Assembly: GCF_001280015.1 (NCBI RefSeq) | Contig: NZ_LGDV01000002.1 | Coordinates: 62,001-126,000 of the forward strand | DNA: 64,000 bases | Direction: 5' to 3' | Source: Streptomyces sp. MMG1121 | Lineage (GTDB): Bacteria > Actinomycetota > Actinomycetes > Streptomycetales > Streptomycetaceae | In this document: piece by piece, positions 9,289 through 17,212 of the stretch | Layout of the letters: the number at the start of each line of letters is the position of its first letter | Position numbering within the stretch: the first letter of the stretch is position 1 | Program-made: the position numbers and the translations under genes | Notes under the pieces: model-generated | Seen by the model: only the letters and a program-made list of their open reading frames with translations | Databases searched by the model: none | What the model was told of the DNA's origin: nothing

Positions 9289-9690
9289 ATGAGCGGTTCC
9301 ATCGCGCAGGGCGCCGGCCGGACCCGGGGGAACGCGCACATACTCCACTTCCTGGTGCGGCTCCCGCGACCCATGGGGGACGTCTGGCCGGCGGTGGCCA
9401 CCGCCGAGGGGCTCGCGGGGTGGTGCGCCGCCGTCGATGTGCTCCAGCCCCGGCTCGACGGCGCGGTCGGCCTGGGGGAGCTGGGCTCCGGGCGGGTCAC
9501 GGCCTGGGACGTGGACCGGGTCGCCGAGTACACCTTCGAGGGCGGCGGCCGGATCCGGTTCCATCTGGAGCGGGACGGGGACACGGCGAGCGTGCTGCGC
9601 TTCACCCGGGAGTACCGGGGCGAGGGCGAGTCCGAGGCCGACTGGCGGATTCGATTCGAACGACTTGTCGAACGACTCGGCTCCGCCTAG
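9289..9690 (+). CDS. SRPBCC (AHSA1/START-like) family protein
   Basis: A 133-aa cytosolic protein. After a short leader it shows the typical SRPBCC start FLVRLPRPMGDVWPAVATAEGLAGWCAA, followed by repeated beta-strand pattern, EGGGRIRFHLERDGDTASVLRFT and a C-terminal helix (WRIRFERLVERLGS). These proteins bind hydrophobic ligands or act as Hsp90 co-chaperone-like modules. The ligand here is unknown. It stands alone and is convergent with the substrate-binding protein gene, whose stop lies 20 bases away. Confidence 0.75.
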   Translation: MSGSIAQGAGRTRGNAHILHFLVRLPRPMGDVWPAVATAEGLAGWCAAVDVLQPRLDGAVGLGELGSGRVTAWDVDRVAEYTFEGGGRIRFHLERDGDTASVLRFTREYRGEGESEADWRIRFERLVERLGSA

Positions 9691-9709
9691 ACCGGCGGCC
9701 CCGGCCCTC

Positions 9710-11266
9710 CTAGGCCGGGGGCAGGCACTCCTTCGCCGGCGGCTTCCCCTCCGGCCAGGCGATCCGTACGAAGCGCGAGCCGCCCTCCGGGGTCAGCTCG
9801 ACGATCGGTACGGCCTTGTCGTACGGGTTGCCGTGGGCGTCCAGGCAGATCCAGCCGCTCGCCCCGTTCACCCGCAGCGACGAGCCCTTGACCTGCGGCC
9901 ACTGGAGGCCGACGTCGGCGAGTTCGGGGATGGTCTTGCCGTCCGGCACCGCCTCGCGGATGCCGTGCACGGCCAGCCGCAGGGCGTCGTAGCCGATGAT
10001 CAGCTGCCCGTCGTCCAGGGCGACCGAGCCGATCGGGCCCACCGGCGCCCGCTCGGCGGACGTCAGCAGGGCCTGGAGGGTGGCGAAGTCCGCCGCCGAG
10101 CCGCCCGTCGGCTGCGGGTCCTTCGTCCATTCGTCCGGGTGGGCGAGGGAGGTGAAGCGCACCGAGAGGTTGTGCCGCAGGGCGTCGCGGTTCAGGGCCT
10201 TCTCGTAGGTCAGATAGGAGGCCTCGTCACCGGTGAGCACGGTGAACTTCCGGTCCTGGCAGCCGCGTCCGCCCAACGCGTTGATGAACTGCCTGAGCTG
10301 CACGTGCCGGCCCGCGAACAGGATCGTGTCGGTCTCCCGCGAGGTGTCGCACACCAGGTTCGTGATCTGCCGGAAGGTGTTCGCGGTCGTCCCCTCCTGG
10401 CTGCGGTCGGCCGGCGGGGTGAACGGCTGCGGCTCGTACGGCGAGCCCTTGATCAGCGCCGCGAACGACTGCTGCAGCGTGCGCGTGTACGGGTCGCCGG
10501 GCTTGTCGTACACCAGCAGCGCCCTGCCCGCGGTCACCTTGGCGAACGAGGTGAGCGCGCGGGCCTCGTCGGTGTTGGTCGGCGCCACCCGGGCGAGCCC
10601 GGGGTAGGGGTCCTTGCCGTCCTGGCCGTTGGCGAGGTCGTCGGCGGTGATGGAGGAGCCGATCACCGGGATGTGCAGCCGGGTCAGCTCCGCGACGGCC
10701 GCCTTGTTGGGCTCGGTGCTCTGCCCGATGCCCGCCACCGCGCGCAGCCGGTCGGCGCTCGTCGTCATCCGCTCCAGCCGGTCCACCGTCTGCCGCCAGT
10801 ACCCGCCCGTGGCCCCCGGGTTGGCGAGCACCAGCCGGATCTGCGGCGACTGCCCGTTGGAGTCGTGGTTGGCCTGGTACTGCGCCAGATAGGCGCCCTG
10901 CAGCTGGTGCTGGATGTCGTTCAGGCTCGTCGGGGAGGTGGAGGTGTACGGCAGCATCAGCGCGACCGTGACATAACTTCCCGGCTTGAGCTGGGAGTTC
11001 TCCCGGGCGATCGCCTGCACGGCGTCGCTCAGCCGGCTCTGCCCGAAGTCGTAGGCCGCCGGCCCCGTCGCCACGCCCACGCACTCGTCGCTGCCCGCCG
11101 GCCGGGACACCCCGGGCGCGCAGGAGCGGTCGTCGTGGGTGAGGACGCGGACCGCGAAGACCGCGCCGGTCACCAGGGCCGCCGCCAGCAGCAGGGCGAG
11201 ATACCGGCGCAGCGGGATCTCCCACACGCCTTCGCGCAACCACGTCCCGACACCCCTGCGCGCCAT
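9710..11266 (-). CDS. Membrane-anchored periplasmic-binding-type receptor (Leu/Ile/Val type 1 fold)
   Basis: A 518-aa protein. A cationic N-terminus is followed by one hydrophobic helix near residues 21-42 (YLALLLAAALVTGAVFAV) with no lipobox, so it should stay anchored with its large domain outside. That domain resembles type 1 periplasmic binding proteins of the branched-chain amino acid ABC family: YVTVALMLPYTS, LVLANPGATGGYW, IGQSTEPNKAAVAELTRLHIPVIGSS and FARVAPTNTDEARAL-like segments. No permease or ABC ATPase gene is nearby, so it is more likely a receptor than a transporter subunit. Its ATG overlaps the stop of the upstream ATPase gene (ATGA), so both proteins are made together. Confidence 0.8.
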   Translation of the reverse strand: MARRGVGTWLREGVWEIPLRRYLALLLAAALVTGAVFAVRVLTHDDRSCAPGVSRPAGSDECVGVATGPAAYDFGQSRLSDAVQAIARENSQLKPGSYVTVALMLPYTSTSPTSLNDIQHQLQGAYLAQYQANHDSNGQSPQIRLVLANPGATGGYWRQTVDRLERMTTSADRLRAVAGIGQSTEPNKAAVAELTRLHIPVIGSSITADDLANGQDGKDPYPGLARVAPTNTDEARALTSFAKVTAGRALLVYDKPGDPYTRTLQQSFAALIKGSPYEPQPFTPPADRSQEGTTANTFRQITNLVCDTSRETDTILFAGRHVQLRQFINALGGRGCQDRKFTVLTGDEASYLTYEKALNRDALRHNLSVRFTSLAHPDEWTKDPQPTGGSAADFATLQALLTSAERAPVGPIGSVALDDGQLIIGYDALRLAVHGIREAVPDGKTIPELADVGLQWPQVKGSSLRVNGASGWICLDAHGNPYDKAVPIVELTPEGGSRFVRIAWPEGKPPAKECLPPA

Positions 11267-13383
11267 CACGCCTCCCCGCTGTGGTCGTCCGGACCGCCGT
11301 CGCCGTCCCCGTCGCCGTCGTCCTCGGGTCCGGTCATGGGGCGCCCGGCGAGCGCCGCCGCCGGCCAGTCCCGGGAGGCCCGCCACAGCAGTGCGCCCGC
11401 CGCCGGCCGCAGATTGGACAGCTGCTCCAGCTCGAAGCGGAGCCGGTCGCACACCTGCGGGTCGGGCAGCACCAGCGGGTCCGCCAGCTGCCACACCGCG
11501 TGCAGCAACCGCCGTATCCGTAAGTGCAGCACGGCGTCCGCGCCCTCCGGTACGGCGTGTGCGGCGTCCGTGCGGCCGAGCGCCACCGCGGTCCTCCGGT
11601 CGCCGCGGCCGGTGAAGTCGCGGCCCTCGGCGTCGTGCGCGTGGAAGTAGGGCGCGGACGCGGCGAAGCGCAGCGTGTGCAGCCAGTCGCGGGTGTCGGC
11701 CGTGGGGAAGGTGTCCCGCAGATGGGCGACGGCGGACTCCGTGACACCCAGGGCGAGTTCGTGATGCAGCCGGAAGCGGGCGTCCTCGGGCGCGGTGTAG
11801 TGGGCGGCCAGCGTCTCGTGCGCGGTACGCCACGAGGCGTGGGCCGCCTCGTCCCCGTCCAGCAGATGCAGCCGGAGCAGCAGCAGGGTCCGTACGAACC
11901 GGTCCCCGACGAACCGGCCCGGCACGTCCGGCAGCCCCTCGGCCGCCAGCAGCGTCCGCAACTCCCGTACGCTCGCCGGTCCGAAGGTGTCCGGCAGCAG
12001 CGCGGACGCCACCGCACAGGCCGAGCCGTGGTCGTGGGCGGCGGCCAGCACGGTCAGCTCGGCGAAGTGCTCGGGCGGCACCAGCCGGTCCAGCAGCGCC
12101 TCGTAGGCGGGTGTGCCGGGCAGGTCCTCGGCGGGCCGCACCGGCGCGGTGAGCAGCTCGCCCAGTGAGGACGCCCCGGGCAGGTTCTGCGCGGCCGACT
12201 CGGCGAGCAGCACGATGCCCAGCGGGTTGCCGCCGGTCAACCGGTGCACGGCGTGCGGCAGATGGGGCGGCACCGGCAGGTCCCCGCAGACCGAGCCGAC
12301 GATGTGCAGGGTGTCGTCCGGGCTCAGCGGTGTCAGCGCGACCAGCAGCGCCCGCGAGGAGGGTGCCGCGTCCGGCGTCCAGTCGGTGCGCCGGGCCACC
12401 TCCGCGAGCTCCCGCCGAGCCGCGCTGCGCAGTTCGTCGCGGCCCTCGCCGCGCCGGGCCGCGACGAACGCCACCTGGTCGGCGACGCCCTCGGCCCGGT
12501 CGCGCAGCACGGCGGCCACGAGCCCCGGGCCGGGCGCCGTCTGCGCGTTGTCCAGCAGCACCACAGGGCGGCCGAGGCGCTGCATCCGCGGCAGCACGCC
12601 GCTGTAGGCCTCCGTCAGGTCGGCCAGCAGCGCCCGCACCAGATGGCGCTCGGCGTGCTCGCGCGCGGGCCCGTCCTCGCGGAAGTGCCGGGAGAGCAGG
12701 ATCAGCCCGCGTTGCGCGTGCCCGCCCGCGTTCGGGTACGTCCGGTACCACACGGACGCCTTCTGGTGCCGCCGGCTGGAGAAGCCCTCGGCGATCGACT
12801 CCAGGGTCGCCTCGATGGCGCCCGACACCAGCGGGCCGGTGCCGGTGGCCGCGGCGACCACCTTGGCCGCCACCTTCCCGGCCCAGCGCCCGGCGAACCC
12901 GCTGATCCACGAGCCGCTCTCGTTCAGCAGCAGGATCCGCTCGACCTCCCGGCGGATCCGCTCCGAGTCGGCGTCGCCCCAGCCGCCGGCGGCCACCGCG
13001 ACCAGGCCCGACATCAGCCGCGGGAAGGTGATCCGCCCGGCGCCGGTCACCGGCTCCGCGAGCTGTTCGGCGATCACCAGCACGGCCTGGGCGAGCGGCG
13101 ACCAGGACGCGGCGGGCCGGTCGGCGGGCGGCCGGGCGAACTGCTCCTCCGCGCAGTCGGCCAGCGCGACCGGCGTGTGCCCCTGGTAGGCGTCCCGCAG
13201 CTCGGCGAGGACCGCGCTCTTGCCGAGCCCCCGGGCACCGGTGAGCACCACGAAGGGCGGCTCGTCCGGGTGCTCCAGCGTGGCGGCGCGGTGGTGATGG
13301 GGGCGCAGGCCGATGAGCCGCGGCGCGAGACCGGCCGGATCGGCGTCGAACAGCGCCCCGCGCCCGTGCAACCGTCTGCCCAC
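11266..13383 (-). CDS. STAND-like P-loop NTPase coupled to the receptor gene
   Basis: A 705-aa cytosolic protein. The Walker A motif GARGLGKS lies at residues 49-56 within FVVLTGARGLGKSAVLAEL, and RPVVLLDNAQ looks like Walker B. Further down come LTPLSPDDTL and LTGGNPLGIVLLAESA, typical of AAA/STAND ATPases (the GNPL sensor segment). The C-terminus is helical and ends in an acidic Asp/Gly tail. No HTH was seen. Translational coupling to a membrane receptor suggests ATP-dependent signalling from an extracellular ligand. That is inference. The ATG at 13383 places the P-loop close to the N-terminus, as usual for this class. Confidence 0.8.
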   Translation of the reverse strand: MGRRLHGRGALFDADPAGLAPRLIGLRPHHHRAATLEHPDEPPFVVLTGARGLGKSAVLAELRDAYQGHTPVALADCAEEQFARPPADRPAASWSPLAQAVLVIAEQLAEPVTGAGRITFPRLMSGLVAVAAGGWGDADSERIRREVERILLLNESGSWISGFAGRWAGKVAAKVVAAATGTGPLVSGAIEATLESIAEGFSSRRHQKASVWYRTYPNAGGHAQRGLILLSRHFREDGPAREHAERHLVRALLADLTEAYSGVLPRMQRLGRPVVLLDNAQTAPGPGLVAAVLRDRAEGVADQVAFVAARRGEGRDELRSAARRELAEVARRTDWTPDAAPSSRALLVALTPLSPDDTLHIVGSVCGDLPVPPHLPHAVHRLTGGNPLGIVLLAESAAQNLPGASSLGELLTAPVRPAEDLPGTPAYEALLDRLVPPEHFAELTVLAAAHDHGSACAVASALLPDTFGPASVRELRTLLAAEGLPDVPGRFVGDRFVRTLLLLRLHLLDGDEAAHASWRTAHETLAAHYTAPEDARFRLHHELALGVTESAVAHLRDTFPTADTRDWLHTLRFAASAPYFHAHDAEGRDFTGRGDRRTAVALGRTDAAHAVPEGADAVLHLRIRRLLHAVWQLADPLVLPDPQVCDRLRFELEQLSNLRPAAGALLWRASRDWPAAALAGRPMTGPEDDGDGDGDGGPDDHSGEA

Positions 13384-13485
13384 CCGATCGCCCCCCTCAA
13401 CAGCAGTGTAAGAAGGGGGAGTTGCTTCGGGCCAGGGTCAGTGGTGTCCGTTGGGTTACGAAATCCGGTGATGTCAGTTCCGGAT

Positions 13486-13524
13486 CACGACACCGCTGCT
13501 CACGACACCACCATTCACGACACC
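13486..13524. repeat. Three direct copies of CACGACACC, 15-bp period
   Basis: Copies start at 13486, 13501 and 13516 with 6-base spacers. They span the stop of the condensation-domain gene and the space before the ATPase gene. The meaning is unknown; they could be a protein binding array or simple slippage. Confidence 0.6.
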
Positions 13525-14921
13525 GCCGTCAGGCTGCCCCGGGCGACGAAGGCGATGTGGTCGCGCAGCCGCTCGACGTACAGCCGCAGGTTCTTCGCCG
13601 CCACCTCCGTGTCCGGATACCGGCTGGCCAGCCAGAGCCCTTCGGGCAGCCGGTTCACCCACACGCACACCTGGTCGCCGTACGACACCCGGATCAGCCC
13701 GTGTGCCCGCTGCTCGGCCCAGCGTTCGGCACCCGGCATGGACCGGGTGTCGCAGTACGAGACGATCGAGTACAGGTCCGGCGAGGTCGGCCGGAAGTCC
13801 GCGCCGAGCAGGCTGAGCACCCGGGCCAGCGGCATCCGGGTCAGCGGACGGTTGGCGCGCAGCTCGTCCCGCACGGTCCGCATGGCGTCCCGCAGGGCCG
13901 TCGTACGGCCCACCGCGACCTCGATCGGGGCGCCCCCGACGTACCAGCCGACCGAGTCGCTCCACCGGGACCTCACCCGCGTGTGGAAAGGCACCACCGT
14001 CCGGTACACCGACTGGCCGCCCAGCTCGCGCACGATCAGCGCGGTCGCGGCCAGCAGGCCGACCTGGCTGCCGCCGTAGGGCCGGCAGTACGCCTCGAAC
14101 GCCGCCGCCTCGGCCGCCTCCGCCAGCGGCTCGCTCAGCATCCGCTGGCGCGGCAGCGGGCCGCCCGGCTCCACGCCGAGGTCCAGCGGGAAGCTCGGCA
14201 GCGTGCCGTCGCAGCGCCGGATGAAGGCGCGCCAGCGGTCGACGACCGCGTGCCGGGCGTCGATGCCGTCCGCGTCCGCCCGCTCGATCTGGCAGAAGTC
14301 GACGTAACTGGCCACCGATTCACCGCGGTCGGGCTCGGCACCGGTCAGGCCCGCCGTGTACAGCTCCTGCACCTCGGCGGGGATCCGCTGCAGGGAGTAG
14401 GCGTCGACGTTGCTGTGGTCGAAGGCCATGTACACGCTGACTCCGTCGGCCCGGACGACCGCCGTGTAGATCAGGTTGGGCCAGCGCAGCGCGTCCGCGA
14501 CCGTGTCGAAACGGTCCTGGAGGTGCCGGACCAGTTCCTCGGCGTCGGGGAAGTCGCCCGCCTCCTCCCGGTGCAGGGTCACGTCGGCCGCGTCGAGGGT
14601 GAACCGGCGCAGTTCGTCACCCGCCCAGCGGAAGCCGCTGCGCAGCGTCTCGTGCCGTACCGTCCAGGCACGCAGCGCCTCCTGGAGCACGTCGAGGTCC
14701 ACCGGACCCGGCAGGTCGAAGGTGGTGCCGAGCCAGGTCGGCACGAACAACCCGCCCTCCCGGACGCACTTGGCGGTGCGGATGTGGGACTCCTGGATGT
14801 AGGCGGGGGGCCTGGAGTCCTCCGGGAGCGCCGTCGCCGCCGCGACGGTCGCCGGGCTCAGCGTCCACTCGACGAGCCGTCCCGGCCGGGCCTCGCAGCG
14901 CTGGATGTCAGTGATTCGCAC
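13515..14921 (-). CDS. Stand-alone condensation-domain protein
   Basis: A 468-aa protein with the fold of NRPS condensation domains and related acyltransferases. The N-terminal region matches the C1 signature (GPVDLDVLQEALRAW then VRHETLRSGFRW). The active-site motif HHxxxDG appears as DHSNVDA in MAFDHSNVDAYS, so the second, catalytic His and the structural Asp are kept while the first His is replaced. There is no carrier, adenylation or ketosynthase domain nearby. Such free-standing proteins transfer acyl groups or esterify; the substrate is unknown. GTG start at 14921 with GGGAGA just upstream. It is preceded by a terminator hairpin only about 17 bases away. Confidence 0.8.
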   Translation of the reverse strand: MRITDIQRCEARPGRLVEWTLSPATVAAATALPEDSRPPAYIQESHIRTAKCVREGGLFVPTWLGTTFDLPGPVDLDVLQEALRAWTVRHETLRSGFRWAGDELRRFTLDAADVTLHREEAGDFPDAEELVRHLQDRFDTVADALRWPNLIYTAVVRADGVSVYMAFDHSNVDAYSLQRIPAEVQELYTAGLTGAEPDRGESVASYVDFCQIERADADGIDARHAVVDRWRAFIRRCDGTLPSFPLDLGVEPGGPLPRQRMLSEPLAEAAEAAAFEAYCRPYGGSQVGLLAATALIVRELGGQSVYRTVVPFHTRVRSRWSDSVGWYVGGAPIEVAVGRTTALRDAMRTVRDELRANRPLTRMPLARVLSLLGADFRPTSPDLYSIVSYCDTRSMPGAERWAEQRAHGLIRVSYGDQVCVWVNRLPEGLWLASRYPDTEVAAKNLRLYVERLRDHIAFVARGSLTAVS

Positions 14922-14936
14922 GCGTCTCCCATCACA

Positions 14937-14962
14937 GAAAAGGGGCCCTGGATGCGGGCCCC
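14937..14962 (-). terminator. Intrinsic terminator, possible attenuator
   Basis: GGGGCCC (14956-14962 read on the minus strand) pairs with GGGCCCC (14942-14948), and a TTTT run follows on the minus strand at about 14938-14941. It lies after the oxygenase gene (stop 15050) but only 16-20 bases before the start of the condensation gene at 14921. It either ends the oxygenase transcript, leaving almost no room for a separate promoter, or acts as an attenuator in the condensation gene leader. Confidence 0.65.
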
Positions 14963-15049
14963 CGCCAAGGCAATGCCGTGGGACGCGACCGGGACATGCC
15001 CGCCCGGTTCATTTCAAACGATCGGGTGGCCCGGCGAACGCGGGGTTGA

Positions 15050-16015
15050 TTAACCGACGGTGATCGAGTCCAGCTTCTCGCGCAGGTACACATGCGAGTC
15101 GACCGGCGGATACGCCACGCGCCCGACCGGCGCGGGCACGGACTCCACCAGGGTGCCCGGGGTGCACTCACCGAAGTACACGAGCGACATCAGCTCCTCG
15201 GCCGGCGCGTCGGCGGGCGGTGGCAGCACCCGGTGCCGCCCGGACCGCCACCGGTCACCGGTCCAACGGGCCAGCAGATCGCCGACGTTGATCGTGAGCG
15301 CGGTGGGGTCGTGGGGCGCGTCCTCCCAGCCGCCCGCCTCCGTGTACACCTGGAGCCCGCCCTTGCCGGCCTGCCGGTCGAGGATGGTCACGGTCCCGAA
15401 GTCGGTGTGCGGCCCGATCCGGAACTGCCCCGGCTCCGGCTGCCCGACTACGTCCGTCCCCGGGTACCAGTTGATGTTGAAGCCGTACGTCGGATGGTCC
15501 ATGTGCCGGGTGAAGAAGTCGGGTTCGAGCCCGAGGGCGTAGCCCAGCAGGGACAGCAGTTCCTTCTCCAGGCCGGCCATCCTCGCGAGGTACTCCTCGC
15601 ACAGCGGCCGGAGCCCGGGAACCTCCGCCGGCCACACGTGGGGCGCGGACCACTCGGCGCGGACGACCGGGTCGGCGAAGGCCTCGTCCGCGGCGAAGGT
15701 CAGCGACTCCTTCAGATCGGGCGGTGTCTCGGTCCCTTCCGCGTACCCGTTGGCCTCGGCACCGGGTCCGAGCCAGCCGCGAGCGCCGACCTTCGCCTCG
15801 TAGGCCCGTTTGACCTCGGCGGGCAGCAGGAAGAACTCCCGCGCGGCCGCCCGGATCCCGGCGGGCAACCGGGGGTCCACGCAGTGCCCGGTGACCAGCA
15901 GGAACCCGGCGGTCTGCAAGGCCTGGTCGACGGTACGGGCGAGGGCGGCGCGGCTCTCCTCGTCGCCGCTCAGCCAGGGGGCCAGGTCGATGGTGGGAAC
16001 ACGCGCGTCAGTCAC
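15050..16015 (-). CDS. 2-oxoglutarate/Fe(II)-dependent oxygenase, isopenicillin-N-synthase family
   Basis: A 321-aa protein starting with the DIOX_N pattern VPTIDLAPWLSGDEESR and GFLLVTGHCV. The iron triad is visible: His and Asp in GPHTDFGTVTIL and the distal His in SGRHRVLPPP. The fold, FNINWYPG and INVGDLLARWTGDRW are typical of the IPNS/2OG family. This family hydroxylates, desaturates or cyclises small molecules, often in secondary metabolism; the substrate cannot be named. Its ATG at 16013-16015 lies inside the 3' end of the deaminase gene (8-base overlap), so the two are coupled. Confidence 0.9.
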   Translation of the reverse strand: MTDARVPTIDLAPWLSGDEESRAALARTVDQALQTAGFLLVTGHCVDPRLPAGIRAAAREFFLLPAEVKRAYEAKVGARGWLGPGAEANGYAEGTETPPDLKESLTFAADEAFADPVVRAEWSAPHVWPAEVPGLRPLCEEYLARMAGLEKELLSLLGYALGLEPDFFTRHMDHPTYGFNINWYPGTDVVGQPEPGQFRIGPHTDFGTVTILDRQAGKGGLQVYTEAGGWEDAPHDPTALTINVGDLLARWTGDRWRSGRHRVLPPPADAPAEELMSLVYFGECTPGTLVESVPAPVGRVAYPPVDSHVYLREKLDSITVG

Positions 16016-16457
16016 CGATGTCCTCGTTCCACAGTTCCGGGTCGTCCTTGACGAAGGCGCGCATCAGCGCGACGCACTCCGGGTCCTGGAGCACCAGGAT
16101 CTCCACACCGTGCCCGGCGAGCCAGTCGTGGCCGCCGTGGAAGGTGGTCGCCTCGCCGATCACCACCCGGGAGATGCCGAACTGACGGACCAGACCGGAG
16201 CAGTACCAGCAGGGGGAGAGGGTCGTGACCATGGTGGTGCCCCGGTACGACCGCTGCCGCCCCGCCGCCCGGAACGCGGCGGTCTCCGCGTGCATGGAGG
16301 GGTCGTCGTCCTGGACGCGCCGGTTGCGGCCACGGCCGAGCAGGGTGCCGTCGGGGCCGTAGAGCGCGGCGCCGATCGGAATGCCGCCCTCGGCCAGCCC
16401 GGCACGGGCCTCGGCCACGGCGGTGGCGAGCCAGGCGCGGGCCTGTTCCCGGTCCAT
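16008..16457 (-). CDS. Cytosine deaminase-like nucleobase deaminase (yeast Fcy1 type)
   Basis: A 149-aa zinc-dependent deaminase of the cytidine deaminase superfamily. SMHAETAAF supplies the zinc His and catalytic Glu, and TLSPCWYCSGL supplies the two zinc cysteines. The overall layout (LLGRGRNRRVQDDD, FGISRVVIGEATTFHGG, the C-terminal WNEDIGD) closely resembles fungal cytosine deaminase more than bacterial tRNA adenosine deaminase or CodA. It therefore probably deaminates cytosine or a related base. Coupled by overlap to the oxygenase gene, which may mean a modified-base or nucleoside-like substrate shared by both. Confidence 0.85.
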   Translation of the reverse strand: MDREQARAWLATAVAEARAGLAEGGIPIGAALYGPDGTLLGRGRNRRVQDDDPSMHAETAAFRAAGRQRSYRGTTMVTTLSPCWYCSGLVRQFGISRVVIGEATTFHGGHDWLAGHGVEILVLQDPECVALMRAFVKDDPELWNEDIGD

Positions 16458-16524
16458 ACGGTCATTGTCCGGCAGCCGAGAGGACCGCGTGGTCGGCGCG
16501 CCGGATCCTGCTGCGTCCCGTCCC

Positions 16525-17127
16525 TCAGTTCTTCGCCGCGCTGACCGACAACCAGATCCGGTCCGGCAGGACCACCGCGGCCTCGTCCAGGTTCGCGTCC
16601 TCTATGCCGGACAGCCGGCGGCGGGCGACGGCGATCACCGGGCCCAGGATCAGCGCCTCGAGCAGCGGCGCCGGAAGCGGAGCCAGCTCGCCGGCGTCGA
16701 CGTAGCGCTGTGCCCACTGGGCCAGCGGTGACAGCCGGGCCTCCTGCGCGTCCCGCAGCCGCCGGCCGTCGGCCATGCCCTGGCGGTCGGCGTAGGAGGA
16801 GTGCAGGAGCGCGGCGGCCTCGCGGTGCTCCTGCACGAAGCCCAGATAGGCGCCGACCAGGGCCCGGATGCCCGTGTGCGCCGTACGCGTGCCTTCCAGG
16901 GCCCCGACCAGTTCGCCCAGCAGCCGTTCCAGCCAGCGCGCCACCAGCGCGTTCATCAGCCCGTCGATGCTGCCGAAGTGGTGGTAGAGGCTGCCCGGGC
17001 TGACCCCGCTCGCCTTCGTGACGGCCCCCACCGTCAGCCCCTGGTCGCCCGCCTCCGCGTACACGCGCAGGGCAGCGTCCAGAACGGTCTCTACGGTCGC
17101 TTCACCGCGTTGTTGTTTCCGGCTCAT
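16525..17127 (-). CDS. TetR family transcriptional regulator
   Basis: A 200-aa regulator with a clear N-terminal HTH: ETVLDAALRVYAEAG, LTVGAVTKASGVSPGSLYHHFGSIDGL. The C-terminal ligand domain has no recognisable ligand signature. It lies upstream of and in the same direction as the deaminase/oxygenase genes, with 67 bases between, so it may be their local regulator. A TTTCTAGAAA palindrome stands 12 bases before its start and suggests autoregulation. Confidence 0.9.
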   Translation of the reverse strand: MSRKQQRGEATVETVLDAALRVYAEAGDQGLTVGAVTKASGVSPGSLYHHFGSIDGLMNALVARWLERLLGELVGALEGTRTAHTGIRALVGAYLGFVQEHREAAALLHSSYADRQGMADGRRLRDAQEARLSPLAQWAQRYVDAGELAPLPAPLLEALILGPVIAVARRRLSGIEDANLDEAAVVLPDRIWLSVSAAKN

Positions 17128-17138
17128 ACTGGAATGCT

Positions 17139-17148
17139 TTTCTAGAAA
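17139..17148. promoter_or_regulatory. TTTCTAGAAA palindrome, operator candidate
   Basis: A perfect 10-bp palindrome in a short AT-rich stretch just upstream of the TetR gene start (17127) and between it and the divergent gene at 17213. A related TTTTAGAA half follows at 17153. The position fits TetR autoregulation and control of the divergent gene. Confidence 0.4.
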
Positions 17149-17212
17149 GGTATTTTAGAACAGTGGTCTGTCGCACCACCCTGGTGCACATCCTCACATC
17201 CGGGAGCCGCCC

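Noticed and set aside
9710..12910. Single very long minus-strand frame of over 1000 codons
   Set aside because: Only its C-terminal part (from 11266) is coding; the rest is an arginine-rich antisense shadow of the ATPase gene in another frame.
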